A stretch of 64,000 nucleotides of DNA from Planctomycetota bacterium (lineage in GTDB: Bacteria > Planctomycetota > UBA1135 > UBA2386), in contig JADLFX010000059.1 of NCBI GenBank assembly GCA_020849665.1, forward strand, positions 84,590 through 148,589. Reading direction: 5' to 3'. Below the pieces are notes generated by a model. That model had not been told where the DNA came from and searched no databases. It was given only the letters and a program-made list of their open reading frames with translations. A program made the position numbers and the translations under genes. Position 1 is the stretch's first letter. Every line of letters starts with the position of its first letter. Below are positions 18,505 to 27,300 of this stretch, in pieces.

Positions 18505-19191
18505 ATGGCGCGGCCCCATCCATCGACCCGCTTGCAGGGGTTCACCCTGATCGAGGTTCTGATCGTCTGCGCCATCATCGCGATCCTGGCTGGAATCGCG
18601 GTGCCGCGCTTCTGGAGCTACAAGCTGATCTCCAACGAGGGCGCGGTGATCGCCACGCTGCGCACGGTGGCCACGGCGCAGGCCCAGTTCCGCACCATGC
18701 AGCTGGTGGACAGCGACGGCGACTCCGGATTCGAGTACGGGACGCTGCTCGAGCTGGTCGGCAAGCGCAACCTGCGCGGCACGAGCAGCGTGCTCGTGCC
18801 ACCCCTCCTGGCCGCGTCGTTCGGGATGGTCGACTCCAACGGCCGCATGATGCGCCACGGCTACTACTTCGCCCTCTACCTGCCCGACCCGGCGGGCAAC
18901 GGGCTGCCCGACACCATCACGAACCTGCCGAACATCAGCCCCCGGCTGGCGGAGAACTACTGGGCCATGGTGGCCTGGCCGGTGCAGCAAGGCGTGACCG
19001 GACAGGCCACCTACTTCGTGAACCAGGGCGGCGACATCGTGAAGGCCCCCAAGGCCAACTACTCGGGCCTCGCACGCATCCCACAACCGGGCTGCGCCCT
19101 CCAGGGCGTACCTGCCAACCGCGTCGACTCCTACCGCGTGGCCACGCCCGGCCTGGGCGCGGACGGGAACACCTGGTACCACGCCAGGTGA
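18505..19191 (+). CDS. Type II secretion/type IV pilus-like pseudopilin (second of pair)
   Basis: 228 residues from ATG 18505. Leader RLQG, cleavage before F13, Glu at +5, and helix TLIEVLIVCAIIAILAGIAV. It is a tandem paralog of the gene 149 bp upstream: both have FALYLPD, a LAENYW/LAESFW block, AWPVQQGVTG/AWPALHGVSG, FVNQ, KAP and YSGL. The divergence shows an old duplication. The conserved C-terminal body may be an independent domain displayed on the pilin stalk. Confidence 0.9.
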   Translation: MARPHPSTRLQGFTLIEVLIVCAIIAILAGIAVPRFWSYKLISNEGAVIATLRTVATAQAQFRTMQLVDSDGDSGFEYGTLLELVGKRNLRGTSSVLVPPLLAASFGMVDSNGRMMRHGYYFALYLPDPAGNGLPDTITNLPNISPRLAENYWAMVAWPVQQGVTGQATYFVNQGGDIVKAPKANYSGLARIPQPGCALQGVPANRVDSYRVATPGLGADGNTWYHAR

Positions 19192-19302
19192 ACGCATCCG
19201 GCGCTGTGGCGCCCGGGCGATCGGCCCACGCTCGCCCGCGGCGGCGCGGATCGGGACGCGGCGCGCCGGCTGCCGGTGAGGCCGCCGCGGCGCGCCGCGC
19301 AC

Positions 19303-19390
19303 TGGTGCCCAGGAGAGGACTTGAACCTCCATGCCCTTGACGGGCGCCAGCCCCTCAAGCTGGTGCGTCTGCCAATTCCGCCACCTGGGC
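19303..19390 (-). tRNA. tRNA-Leu (anticodon GAG)
   Basis: Class II tRNA on the minus strand with acceptor GCCCAGG paired to CCTGGGC, discriminator A and an encoded CCA end (19303-19305). The anticodon stem CCAGC/GCTGG encloses TTGAGGG, giving anticodon GAG for CUC/CUU leucine codons. It has a long variable arm and a T-loop TTCAAGT. The length of 88 nt fits tRNA-Leu. Confidence 0.95.
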
Positions 19391-19454
19391 GCTTCTAGGA
19401 AGGGCGCCGAAGGCTAGCCGGGTCCCCGAGGGAATCAAGGGCGGGGGACGGAGC

Positions 19455-21509
19455 TCAGCGATAGTCCATGAGTGCGCGGCCGGTGAGGCGGATGGACTGC
19501 GGGTCGAACACCACGCTGAAGTGCAGGCCGGAGAGCAGGCGGCTCAGTCCCACCCACTGGCGGACCGCCGCGCGGCTCTCGGCGCTCACCGTGCGGCCCT
19601 CGCGCCGCCACAGATCCTCCAGGCCCTTGTCGACCTCCTGGTCGAAGGCCTTGCGGGTGACGGAGTCCATCCCGGCCATCGAGCCGAAGCGCGAGTAGCG
19701 GCCCCGGAACACGTCGTTCTCGACCCGCGCACGGTTCTGCGCCATCCACTCGGGATCGGGCACCGCCACCTGACGGTCGAGATCGGCCTCGTAGTCCTGG
19801 AACACCTTCTCCATCTCGCGGCCGTTCACGAACGCGAAGCCGTTCACCAGCCGCGGGATGTCCTGCTGGAACGCGGTCATCTCCTGCGTGGCCAGGACCG
19901 AGGGCTGCCGCCCGAAGCGCGACTGGATCATGCTCACGATCAGCGGCGCGGAGTTGCTCACCACGAAGAAGCGGTCGAACACGAGGTATGCGAACTCGCC
20001 GGTGCCGGGGATCTGCGGGTTGAGGAACGAGAGCACCTGGTCGCCGCCGCGCCCCGCCAGGTTCAACGGCATCTCGAACGCCTTGAGCTTGAACACGTCG
20101 CGATACTGCGAGAGCAGGTTGCCCAGGTCGGTGAGCGGCTTCTTGGCCGCCTCGTCGCGCACCCAGAACACCCAGGCGATCTGCGGGATCGGCGACGGGT
20201 TGGCCACCACCACCTTCTCGTCCGCATCGGGCGTGTTCTTGCGGAACACGAAGCCGGTGCGCGGCAGGAGCGAGTCCTGGATCCGGTCGATCAGCTCCTC
20301 CGCGCGCGTGTACTTGCCGGTCTTGCGCAGGCCCTCGTCGAGCAGTTCCTTCTCGGCCGTACCAAGCGCGCGGTGCATCTCCTTCAGGAACTCGCCCGCG
20401 GGCGTGCGCAGCGCCGCGGCGGCACAGGCGTTGATCGGCACCATCGACAGGAACGGCTCCAACCACTCCTGGCGCGACTGCGCCTCGGTCTGGAAGAAGC
20501 GTCCCTGGAAGGCCGTGTGCAGGTTGCGGTTCAGGTCGACGCGCGCCAGGAGGGTCAGCTCGCCCTGGCCCTGGCCGTCGAAGACCAGGGCGCCGGTGAG
20601 GAAGCGCCAGCCCTGCAGGTTCAGGAACGCGGCGAGGACCCGCTCGTTCATGCTCTGGGGGTTGGCGGCGTTGGGCCAGTTGTCGTCCCAGCTCACCAGC
20701 GGGTAGAGCTGGTCGGGGCGCAGGTAGAACTCCACGGCATTGGGCCGGCTCATCCCCGTGGTCTCGCTCCACTCGCGCAGGCGCTTCTCGACGCCGTCGC
20801 GGTAGTCGGAGGAGGCGCCGAACGCCTCGTCCTTCAGGGTGCCGTCGGCGAGCGCCAGCGAGCGCTCCACCAGCGTGCGCTCGTTGCCCACCATCACGCA
20901 GTCGCGGCTGCGCGCGACGTAGACCGGCTTGCCCCCGGCGGGCTCGGCGATGAGCAGTCCGCCCTCGCTGCGCAGCACGGTGCCCCGCTGGCGCACGCGC
21001 TCCTGCACGAACCCGTAGCGCGCGAGGCCGAGCGCCAGCTTCGCGCGCCACGTCACGCGGGTGCACACGAGCCATTGCGCGTTCTCCAGGCGCGGCGGCT
21101 CGAGCTTGCCGGCCACCACCACCTCCCTGCCGATCCCGTCGCGGAGCAGGTCCAGGAAGCCCCCCGTGCCGTCCCGGAGCTGGCGCAGCCCGTCGCGCAG
21201 CTGCTCGATGGTCCGTTCGTCGATGCCGGCGCGCTCGATCGAGCGCAGCGCCGGTCCGTTGCGCATCTGGCGATAGCCGCCGCTCCCGGCCAGGGACTCC
21301 CAGAAGCGCGGCTCGGGGAACTCGGCGAAGTCCTGCGCGAGGTCGGTCTTGCGCACGAAGTAGTCCACGTCGCGCGGCACGATGTCGCGCATGTCGGCCA
21401 AGGTCCCTTCGAACGGGTTGTAGAGGAACGCGGCGACTGCGAGCAGAGCGAGGACGACGGCGACCAGCAGGACGATGCCCGTGGTCTTGAGGAGCTTTCG
21501 GACACGCAT
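19455..21509 (-). CDS. Large membrane-anchored periplasmic protein (DUF3352-like)
   Basis: 684 residues from ATG 21509. One N-terminal membrane segment (TTGIVLLVAVVLALLAVAAFLY) precedes a large extracytoplasmic region. Segments such as DYFVRKTDLAQDFAEF near residue 45, WLVCTRVTWRAKLALGLARYG, NPRSVMVGNERTLVERSLAL-like sequence and FAFVNGREMEKVFQDY resemble DUF3352-type proteins of planctomycetes and cyanobacteria. I cannot prove the family by eye. The frame upstream of 21509 covers a GC-rich spacer and the 5' end of the divergent aminotransferase gene, so it is not used. Function unknown. Confidence 0.6.
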   Translation of the reverse strand: MRVRKLLKTTGIVLLVAVVLALLAVAAFLYNPFEGTLADMRDIVPRDVDYFVRKTDLAQDFAEFPEPRFWESLAGSGGYRQMRNGPALRSIERAGIDERTIEQLRDGLRQLRDGTGGFLDLLRDGIGREVVVAGKLEPPRLENAQWLVCTRVTWRAKLALGLARYGFVQERVRQRGTVLRSEGGLLIAEPAGGKPVYVARSRDCVMVGNERTLVERSLALADGTLKDEAFGASSDYRDGVEKRLREWSETTGMSRPNAVEFYLRPDQLYPLVSWDDNWPNAANPQSMNERVLAAFLNLQGWRFLTGALVFDGQGQGELTLLARVDLNRNLHTAFQGRFFQTEAQSRQEWLEPFLSMVPINACAAAALRTPAGEFLKEMHRALGTAEKELLDEGLRKTGKYTRAEELIDRIQDSLLPRTGFVFRKNTPDADEKVVVANPSPIPQIAWVFWVRDEAAKKPLTDLGNLLSQYRDVFKLKAFEMPLNLAGRGGDQVLSFLNPQIPGTGEFAYLVFDRFFVVSNSAPLIVSMIQSRFGRQPSVLATQEMTAFQQDIPRLVNGFAFVNGREMEKVFQDYEADLDRQVAVPDPEWMAQNRARVENDVFRGRYSRFGSMAGMDSVTRKAFDQEVDKGLEDLWRREGRTVSAESRAAVRQWVGLSRLLSGLHFSVVFDPQSIRLTGRALMDYR

Positions 21510-21699
21510 GCGGGACTGCGAAGGTAGCGTCTCGGCCGGGCGGTGGCGGCCCCGTCCTGGCCATTCCGCCGCCGGGGGGCCGCGGCGGCGCGGACGCTCT
21601 GACGGCGCGGCGCGGACGTTCTTCCGGTCGCGCGCGCCGGGCGGACTCGCGCCTGCGTCGATTGCCAAGCCCGCGGCCCTGAGGTCTACTTCCGCGCCC

Positions 21700-22872
21700 A
21701 TGACCCTGCGTCCCAACGCACGCGCCCGCGCGGTCGCCGATTCCGTCACCCTGGCGATCAGCGCCAAGGCCGCGGAGCTGCGCCGGGCCGGCAAGGACGT
21801 GGTCTCGCTGGGCGCGGGGGAGCCCGACTTCCCGACCCCCGAACCGGTGGCCGAGGCCGGGGTGCGGGCGATCCAGCGCGGCGACACCCGCTACACCCCG
21901 GCGATGGGCACCAACGAGCTGCGTGAGGCCGCATGCACTTGGTTCGAGCGCACCTTCGGCCTGCGCTACGCGCTGCCCGAAGTGATGGTGACCGCCGGTG
22001 CCAAGCCAGCCCTGCACATGGCCCTGATGAGCGTGCTGGAGCCCGGCGACCGCGTGCTCCTGCCCGCCCCGTACTGGGTGTCCTACCCCGACCTGATCCG
22101 CGTGGCCGACGGCGAACCCGTGGTCCTGCCGCCGGCGCCCGAGCAGGGTTTCGTGCCCACCGGGGCGCAGATCGCCGCGGCCGCCCGCGAACACGGCGCA
22201 CGCGGGCTGATCCTGAACTTCCCCGGCAACCCTTCGGGGGCGGTGCCCTCCCGCCAGCAGATGCAGGAGATCGTGGACGCGGCGCGCGCCCACGAGCTGT
22301 GGATCCTGAGCGACGAGATCTACGGCACGCTGATCTACGAGGGCGAACACGTGTCGCCGGCCGCGCTCGCCCGGGAGCGCACGATGGTGGTGAACGGCGG
22401 GTCCAAGAGCCACACGCTCACCGGCTGGCGCGTGGGCTTCCTGGCCGGGCCGGAAGAGGTGATCGCCGCCGCCGGGAGGGTGCAGAGCCAGGTGATCGGC
22501 AACCCCTCCGCGATCTCCCAGGCAGCGGCGGTGAGCGCGTGCCTGACCGACCTGTCCGCCGAGCTGCAGCGGCGCCGGACGGCGTACGACCAGCGCCGCC
22601 GCTTCCTGGTCGAGCGGATCAACCGCATCCCCGGTCTGCACCTGCGGCCGCCGCAGGGGGCGTTCTATGCCCTGGTCGACGCCCGCGAACTCCTGGCGCG
22701 GCTGCGGATCGACGACGTGGCCCTCTGCCAGCGCCTCCTCGACGAGGTGTACCTGGCCACCGTTCCGGGCACGGCATTCGCGATCCCGGGCTTCGTCCGC
22801 CTGAGCTTCGCCACCGGGATGCGCGAACTGGAGCGTGCGGTCGAGCGCCTGGAGCGCTTCGTGCGCGGCTAG
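21700..22872 (+). CDS. Class I aspartate-type aminotransferase
   Basis: 390 residues. It is a fold-type I PLP enzyme of subgroup Ib: SLGAGEPDFPTPEPV near residue 40, AGAKPALHMAL, LNFPGNPSGAV (near residue 180), and SKSHTLTGWRVGF near residue 233, where the Lys in GGSK binds PLP and the Arg in GWR is conserved. Such enzymes convert aspartate plus 2-oxoglutarate to oxaloacetate plus glutamate; some also act on prephenate or aromatic acids. The start is the ATG 21700 directly before TLRPNARA. It is divergent from the DUF3352-like gene and 106 bp upstream of the exonuclease. Confidence 0.9.
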   Translation: MTLRPNARARAVADSVTLAISAKAAELRRAGKDVVSLGAGEPDFPTPEPVAEAGVRAIQRGDTRYTPAMGTNELREAACTWFERTFGLRYALPEVMVTAGAKPALHMALMSVLEPGDRVLLPAPYWVSYPDLIRVADGEPVVLPPAPEQGFVPTGAQIAAAAREHGARGLILNFPGNPSGAVPSRQQMQEIVDAARAHELWILSDEIYGTLIYEGEHVSPAALARERTMVVNGGSKSHTLTGWRVGFLAGPEEVIAAAGRVQSQVIGNPSAISQAAAVSACLTDLSAELQRRRTAYDQRRRFLVERINRIPGLHLRPPQGAFYALVDARELLARLRIDDVALCQRLLDEVYLATVPGTAFAIPGFVRLSFATGMRELERAVERLERFVRG

Positions 22873-22978
22873 CAGGCTGGGCGCGGGCGACGCAGCGCCG
22901 GCCTGGAGCGGCACGCAGCGAACCGCCACGATTCCCGGATCTGTTGCAGAAGCCAGGACTCTCCCGGACCATCCGCCC

Positions 22979-24061
22979 ATGTCCCGACCCAACGCCTACA
23001 CCCCGGGCCGAGGCCCGGAGGTCTCCATGATCCGCTCCCTGCGCGAGGTGCAGGAGGGACGCACCCACGACGCATTCGCCCTGATGCGGGCGCGCCGCGA
23101 GAGCGTGGATCGCAACGGCCAGCCCTATCTCGACCTGATCCTGGCCGACAAGCATGCCTCGTTCCCGGCCAAGGTCTGGGGCGACACCCGCGAGGTGTTG
23201 GAGGCGGCGAAGGGCCTGCCGGTGGGCACGCCGGTGAAGGTGCGCTTCCAGGTCAGCGCGTTCCAGGGCGAGCCGCAGCTCAAGGTGCAGATCCTGCGCG
23301 CGGCGCGCGAGAGCGACGAGGGCTACACGCCGGAGAACCTGTACGGGCCGGGCTACGCCCTCGCCAAGGACCTGCTGATCCCGACGCCGGTGATCGACGT
23401 CGAGACGGTGCCGGCGCAGAACGTGCGCGAGCTGCCCCCCACCGTGGCCCAGGCGCTGGCCAAGTACGCCGAGCGCGGCGAGATGGACGAGGCCAAGGCC
23501 ATGAGCCTCTCGCCGCTCTTCGGCCGGGTCGTGTCGCTGGCGATCGGCGACGGCGACCGGCCCGCGGCCGACCAGCGCGTGCAGGTCCTGGTGGTCCCGC
23601 CCCCGGGCGTCGACGCGTCGGCGCTGCCCGAGTGGATCCATCCCATGGAGGAGGCCGACCTGCTGCGCGCGTTCTGGACGCTCGCCGCGGCGGCCGAGAC
23701 CGTGGTGACCTTCAACGGCCGCGGCTTCGACGTGCCCTTCCTGATCGGCCGCAGCCTCGTGCACGGCATCGAGGTGCAGGCGGACTTGCTGGCGCACCGC
23801 TACGCCCTGCAGCCGCACACCGACCTCTACCGGGTCCTCGGCCAGGGCGAGCGCAACCTGGGACCCGCCAACCTCGACGTGTGGTGCTGGGCGATGGGCA
23901 TCGCCAGCCCCAAGGAGGACATGGACGGCTCGATGGTGGCGGCCACCTACGAGCGCGGCGAGATCGAGAAGATCGCCCACTACAACGCCAACGACGTGCG
24001 GGCCACGGTGGCGCTCTACCAGCGCGCCAAGGAGCTGCTCTTCGCGCATCTGCGCGGCTGA
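22979..24061 (+). CDS. OB-fold plus DEDD-type 3'-5' exonuclease fusion
   Basis: 360 residues from ATG 22979. Residues 15-105 resemble an OB-fold (MIRSLREVQEGRTHDAFALM, then DRNGQPYLDLILADKHASFPAKVW) like that at the N-terminus of YhaM-type nucleases. Residues 135-350 are a polB-like 3'-5' exonuclease. Motif Exo I is D140-x-E142 (VIDVETVP), Exo II is N246/D251 (TFNGRGFDVPFL), and Exo III is Y335/D339 (YNANDVRATV). All four acidic metal ligands are present, so it should be active on single-stranded RNA or DNA ends. The OB-fold would supply substrate binding. Confidence 0.8.
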   Translation: MSRPNAYTPGRGPEVSMIRSLREVQEGRTHDAFALMRARRESVDRNGQPYLDLILADKHASFPAKVWGDTREVLEAAKGLPVGTPVKVRFQVSAFQGEPQLKVQILRAARESDEGYTPENLYGPGYALAKDLLIPTPVIDVETVPAQNVRELPPTVAQALAKYAERGEMDEAKAMSLSPLFGRVVSLAIGDGDRPAADQRVQVLVVPPPGVDASALPEWIHPMEEADLLRAFWTLAAAAETVVTFNGRGFDVPFLIGRSLVHGIEVQADLLAHRYALQPHTDLYRVLGQGERNLGPANLDVWCWAMGIASPKEDMDGSMVAATYERGEIEKIAHYNANDVRATVALYQRAKELLFAHLRG

Positions 24062-24101
24062 CCGCGGCGCGCGGCGCGGGCACGCCGCCGCCGGCGCAGG
24101 C

Positions 24102-24347
24102 TCAGGCCTGCTGCGAGCGGTCCAGGGCTGCGGTGTACGCGACGAGCGCCCGCGAGAGGAGCATGCGCACGGCCCCTTCGCTGCGCCCGAGCTGCGCGGC
24201 GATCTCGGCGTGCGAGAGGCCCACGATGCGCGAGAGCGCGATCACCTCGCGGTGCTCTTCGGAGAGCTGGTCGAAGGCCCGCTCCATGCGCTCGCTCAGC
24301 TCGTTGGCCGACGCCAGCTGGCTGGCGGTCGGTCCCGACCCGGGCAT
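24102..24347 (-). pseudogene. Sigma-70 region-4-only ORF (ECF sigma remnant)
   Basis: The frame ends at 24102 and encodes LSERMERAFDQLSEEHREVIAL, then LSHAEIAAQLGRSEGAVRMLLSRALVAY. This is a clear sigma region 4 with the helix-turn-helix. The most plausible start by similarity is ATG 24347, giving 81 residues. The frame stays open upstream, but the sequence there (RPAVPAGSALPAGAACPQRDEP) has no region 2, and neither of the other two minus-strand frames shows one. It is either a decayed ECF sigma factor that has lost region 2 or a free-standing region 4 protein. Decay is favoured because the neighbouring gene is also interrupted. Confidence 0.6.
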
Positions 24348-24698
24348 CTCGCCGGCGACCCGAGGTTCGTCGCGCTGCGGGCAGGCCGCGCCGGCGGGAA
24401 GCGCCGAGCCCGCCGGTACGGCGGGCCGCACGTAGCCTTCGCATCCTGGCACCGTGCCTCGCGGACGGTGGCAGGGCTCGCGCGCCATCCACGCGCCAGG
24501 CTCCGCCAGCCGCGCGGGGAATCCGCGGTGCCGCGGCGCGCAAGTCGCGCCACCAGGGGGCGAACGGAACATGGCGGCGCTCGCCCACGTCGGCAGGGAT
24601 TGACCCGGAGTCCCGCATCCCTTCTGGTCGCGACTCTGTCGCGGTGGACGCCCACCACGGCGGCCCATCGTCATCCCATCCTTCCGCCAGAGACCCCT
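24348..24698. other. Intergenic region with probable remains of the sigma gene's 5' part
   Basis: No gene can be supported on either strand. The minus-strand frame leading into the region-4 ORF runs through it without a stop but has no recognisable region 2. The right part, next to 24699, should hold the promoter and leader of the secreted-protein gene. Confidence 0.35.
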
Positions 24699-25772
24699 AT
24701 GCACCCAGCCATCCTCAGCTCCACGGCCTGCCTCGCGTTCGCGGCCGGCATCTTCGCCCAGACCACCGTCGTCACGCCGGCGCAGTTCGCGCGCCTGCCC
24801 GGACCCAGCGCCAACACGCACCCGATCGGCCCCACGATCACGACCTCTCCGTCGATGCGCTACCAGAGCATCCACGACGACATGGCCGGAAAGCCGGGTT
24901 CCATCAAGGGCATGGCCCTGCGTCTGAACGAGGGCGCGACCAGCGTCGCCACCTCCATCACCATTTAGGTGCGGATCAGCACCGCCGCGACGCCGGCGGT
25001 CACCGCCACCACGACCTTCGACACCAATCACGGCGCGGACAAGGCGACCGTGGTTCCGGCCAGCAGCGTGTTCAACTTCGGCGTCTACCCGCCGGTCACG
25101 CCCGGGCCGACGCCGTTCGTGTTCAAGGTGCCGTTCACCACGCCGTTCGCCTTCGCGGGTGCCGGTGGCATCGCGTGGGAGATGCTGATCGCGAGCCGCA
25201 CCAACACGACGGCGTTCTCGCTCGACGCCGCGAGCGGCGTGTTCAACCTGGTCGGCGTCAGCTTCGGCACCGGCTGCCTCGCCTCGGGCAAGACCTCGGC
25301 TGCCTCGGTGTCGTCGAGCTACAGCACGACCACGGGCAACCTGACCCTCAACGCCGCGAACTTCGCCAACTCGGCCCCGGGTGCACTCGTCCTGGGCATC
25401 AACAACCAGGTGTGGAACGGGCTGCCCCTGCCCTTCGACATCCCCGGCACCACCGGCGGCTCGTCGGGCACCTGCCGGGTCTACGCCGACTACCTCTTCG
25501 ACATCCCGCTGATGGCCTCGGCGACTGGCGCCATGAGCATCGCGACGCCGGTCGCGATCAACCCCAGCACGCTCGGCGTGTTCTTCTACCACTGGGCCTT
25601 CGGTCTGGACGCAGCAGCCAACAGCCTCGGCGTGATCTCCAGCAACGCCCGTTACACGGGGCTCGGCGACGGCACCACCATCGGCGGCTGCCGCGTGTAC
25701 GCGTTCAACAACGTGGCGGCGACCACGGGCTCGCGCGACTCCACGACGCTGATCACCGAGTTCACGTACTGA
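24699..25772 (+). pseudogene. Secreted-protein paralog interrupted by an in-frame TAG
   Basis: From ATG 24699 the frame has 358 codons including the final stop and is interrupted only once, by TAG at codon 90 (24966-24968; context ATT TAG GTG). The N-terminus is a signal peptide (ILSSTACLAFAAGIFAQ). After the TAG the frame continues with normal codon use for 267 residues and ends in TEFTY. The intact paralog at 6124-7200 has almost the same length and ends TQFVY, with matching blocks throughout. A single substitution from CAG, GAG, AAG or TGG would create the stop. This could be a recent nonsense mutation, a sequencing error or readthrough. A GTG directly after the TAG could allow internal initiation, but that product would lack a signal peptide. 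Confidence 0.7.
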
Positions 25773-25778
25773 ATCACC

Positions 25779-25880
25779 GGGCGCCGGCGCCACGCGGCGC
25801 ACGCAACCGACAGACCACGGACCAAGGCGCCGCTGCGGCGGCGCTGGGTTCCTGGGCGCCGGCGCCACGCGGCGCACGGG
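25779..25880. repeat. 75-bp-period repeat, one full and one partial unit
   Basis: GGGCGCCGGCGCCACGCGGC starts at 25779. Its core CGCCACGCGGCGC (25788-25800) recurs at 25863-25875, exactly 75 bp later. A second core, CCGCTGCGGCGG, lies at 25830-25841, 21 bp before the second copy. The same two cores with the same 21- and 29-bp spacers occur at 63.8-64.0 kb in the opposite orientation. It starts 7 bp after the stop of the interrupted secreted-protein gene. Confidence 0.7.
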
Positions 25881-25881
25881 G

Positions 25882-27243
25882 TCACAGCACCAGCACGTTG
25901 CGGCAGCCCTTGGGCAACGCCTCCAGGCACATGGCCTGGAGGCGGCGGCGCACGTCGCGGTCCTCCTCGCTGCAGAACACGTAGAGCTTCCACAGGCGGG
26001 GATACGACTCCTCCAGATCGCGCAGGCGGGGGATCTCCGCGGCGAAGTGCTGGAGGGGCAGGATGCGCTGTCCGCTGCCGGGGAAGCGCACCAGCGTGCG
26101 CGCCTCCTTGAGCTGCATGGCCCGCGCCGGGCAGTAGAGGATCACGTCCAGGTCGCGCCCGAAGGCGGCGCGCGCGGCGCGCTCCATCGCATCTTCCCAG
26201 GCGAAGCGCGGCTCGGGATGCCCGGGCCGGAACCACGTGTCGAGCAGCTCCTGCTGCCGCTCCTGGTTGGCGTAGTACGGGAGCACCAGGACGCGCTTGG
26301 GCAGGGCGCGGCGTGCGAAGCGCGCGTGGAACCGGCGCAGGCGCTCGGTGGCCCGCGCGTCGCCCAGGTCCAGCGCGCCGAGACGGTCGATCAGCGACTG
26401 GTCCGTGCTCCACTGCAGGTCCTCGGCACGGAGCGCGCCGGCGCGCAGCGCCATCTCCACCATGCGCGAGAGCAGGGCGCCGGCGGCGATCTTCGCGTGG
26501 TGGTAGTACACGCGCTCGGAGAAGTGGTAGCGGATCTCCAGGACGCGCAGCAGCTCGGACAGGATGTCCTCGCGCAGCATGCCGTTCTTCTCGCAGTCCA
26601 CGAAGATGCGCCGGCTGGCCGCGTCGATGCGGAAGTAGTCCAGCACTCGCGAGTCGTAGCGCAACTCGAGCCCGGTGTAGTGCGCATCCCTGCGCAGGTA
26701 GTCCAGGAGGTCGGCGTCGATGGTGTCGGCCAGGGCCTGGCGCAGGTACGGGGCCACGGCGCCGCGGTCCTCGCCCAGGATCGAGAGGAGCGCGTCCTGC
26801 ACGCCCAGCTGCCGCAGCACGACCCCCAGCTCGCCGTGGTCCAGGACCGCCGCGAACCGCTCCGGCCGGTCGTGGCGCGGCAGCAGCCCGGTCTGGTCCT
26901 CGATGTTGTGGCCGAACGGGATGTGGGTGACGTCGTGCAGGAGCGCGGCCATGCGCAGGAGGCGGCGCTCGTCGTCCGCCACCGCCCGGCAGGCAGGATC
27001 GGCGGCCGCGCGGCGGTTCACCGCCGCCACGAGCCGATCGAGGACGTGCGCCACGCCGATGCTGTGCTCGAAGCGGGTGTGGGTCGCGCCCGGGTACACC
27101 AGGTAGGCGAATCCCAGCTGCTTGATGCCCCGCAGGCGCTGGAACTCAGGCGTGTCGACGATCCGCACCTCCTCGCGCGTGAGCTCGACATCGCCGTGGA
27201 CCGGGTCACGCAGGACGACGTGGGTGCGCGCGGGGGCGACCAT
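25882..27243 (-). CDS. HD-domain phosphohydrolase (dNTPase/SAMHD1-like)
   Basis: 453 residues from ATG 27243. The N-terminus is VVLRDPVHGDVELTREEVRIVDTPEFQRL, then ATHTRFEHSIGVAHVLDRL, and the HD pair sits in LLHDVTHIPFGHNIED near residue 105. ADTIDADLLDYLRRDAHYTGL carries the distal Asp. This is the COG1078 arrangement shared with SAMHD1 and bacterial dGTPase relatives: a metal-dependent hydrolase that removes triphosphate from dNTPs or acts on related nucleotides. The length of about 450 residues fits. No partner gene indicates the exact substrate. Confidence 0.9.
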   Translation of the reverse strand: MVAPARTHVVLRDPVHGDVELTREEVRIVDTPEFQRLRGIKQLGFAYLVYPGATHTRFEHSIGVAHVLDRLVAAVNRRAAADPACRAVADDERRLLRMAALLHDVTHIPFGHNIEDQTGLLPRHDRPERFAAVLDHGELGVVLRQLGVQDALLSILGEDRGAVAPYLRQALADTIDADLLDYLRRDAHYTGLELRYDSRVLDYFRIDAASRRIFVDCEKNGMLREDILSELLRVLEIRYHFSERVYYHHAKIAAGALLSRMVEMALRAGALRAEDLQWSTDQSLIDRLGALDLGDARATERLRRFHARFARRALPKRVLVLPYYANQERQQELLDTWFRPGHPEPRFAWEDAMERAARAAFGRDLDVILYCPARAMQLKEARTLVRFPGSGQRILPLQHFAAEIPRLRDLEESYPRLWKLYVFCSEEDRDVRRRLQAMCLEALPKGCRNVLVL

Positions 27244-27300
27244 CCGCGGCGAGGATACGGCGCACCGCGGCGCCACGCAGCCGCGCAGCCGGCGCCGCCA

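Noticed and set aside
19303..19390. Long-variable-arm tRNA considered as tRNA-Sec, given the nearby selenoprotein candidate
   Set aside because: The anticodon is GAG and the acceptor arm is the normal 7 bp, which fits tRNA-Leu.
24966..24968. TAG as a pyrrolysine codon
   Set aside because: Pyrrolysine use is restricted to a few lineages and methylamine methyltransferases; the gene is a secreted protein with no such link. A nonsense change or sequencing error is simpler.
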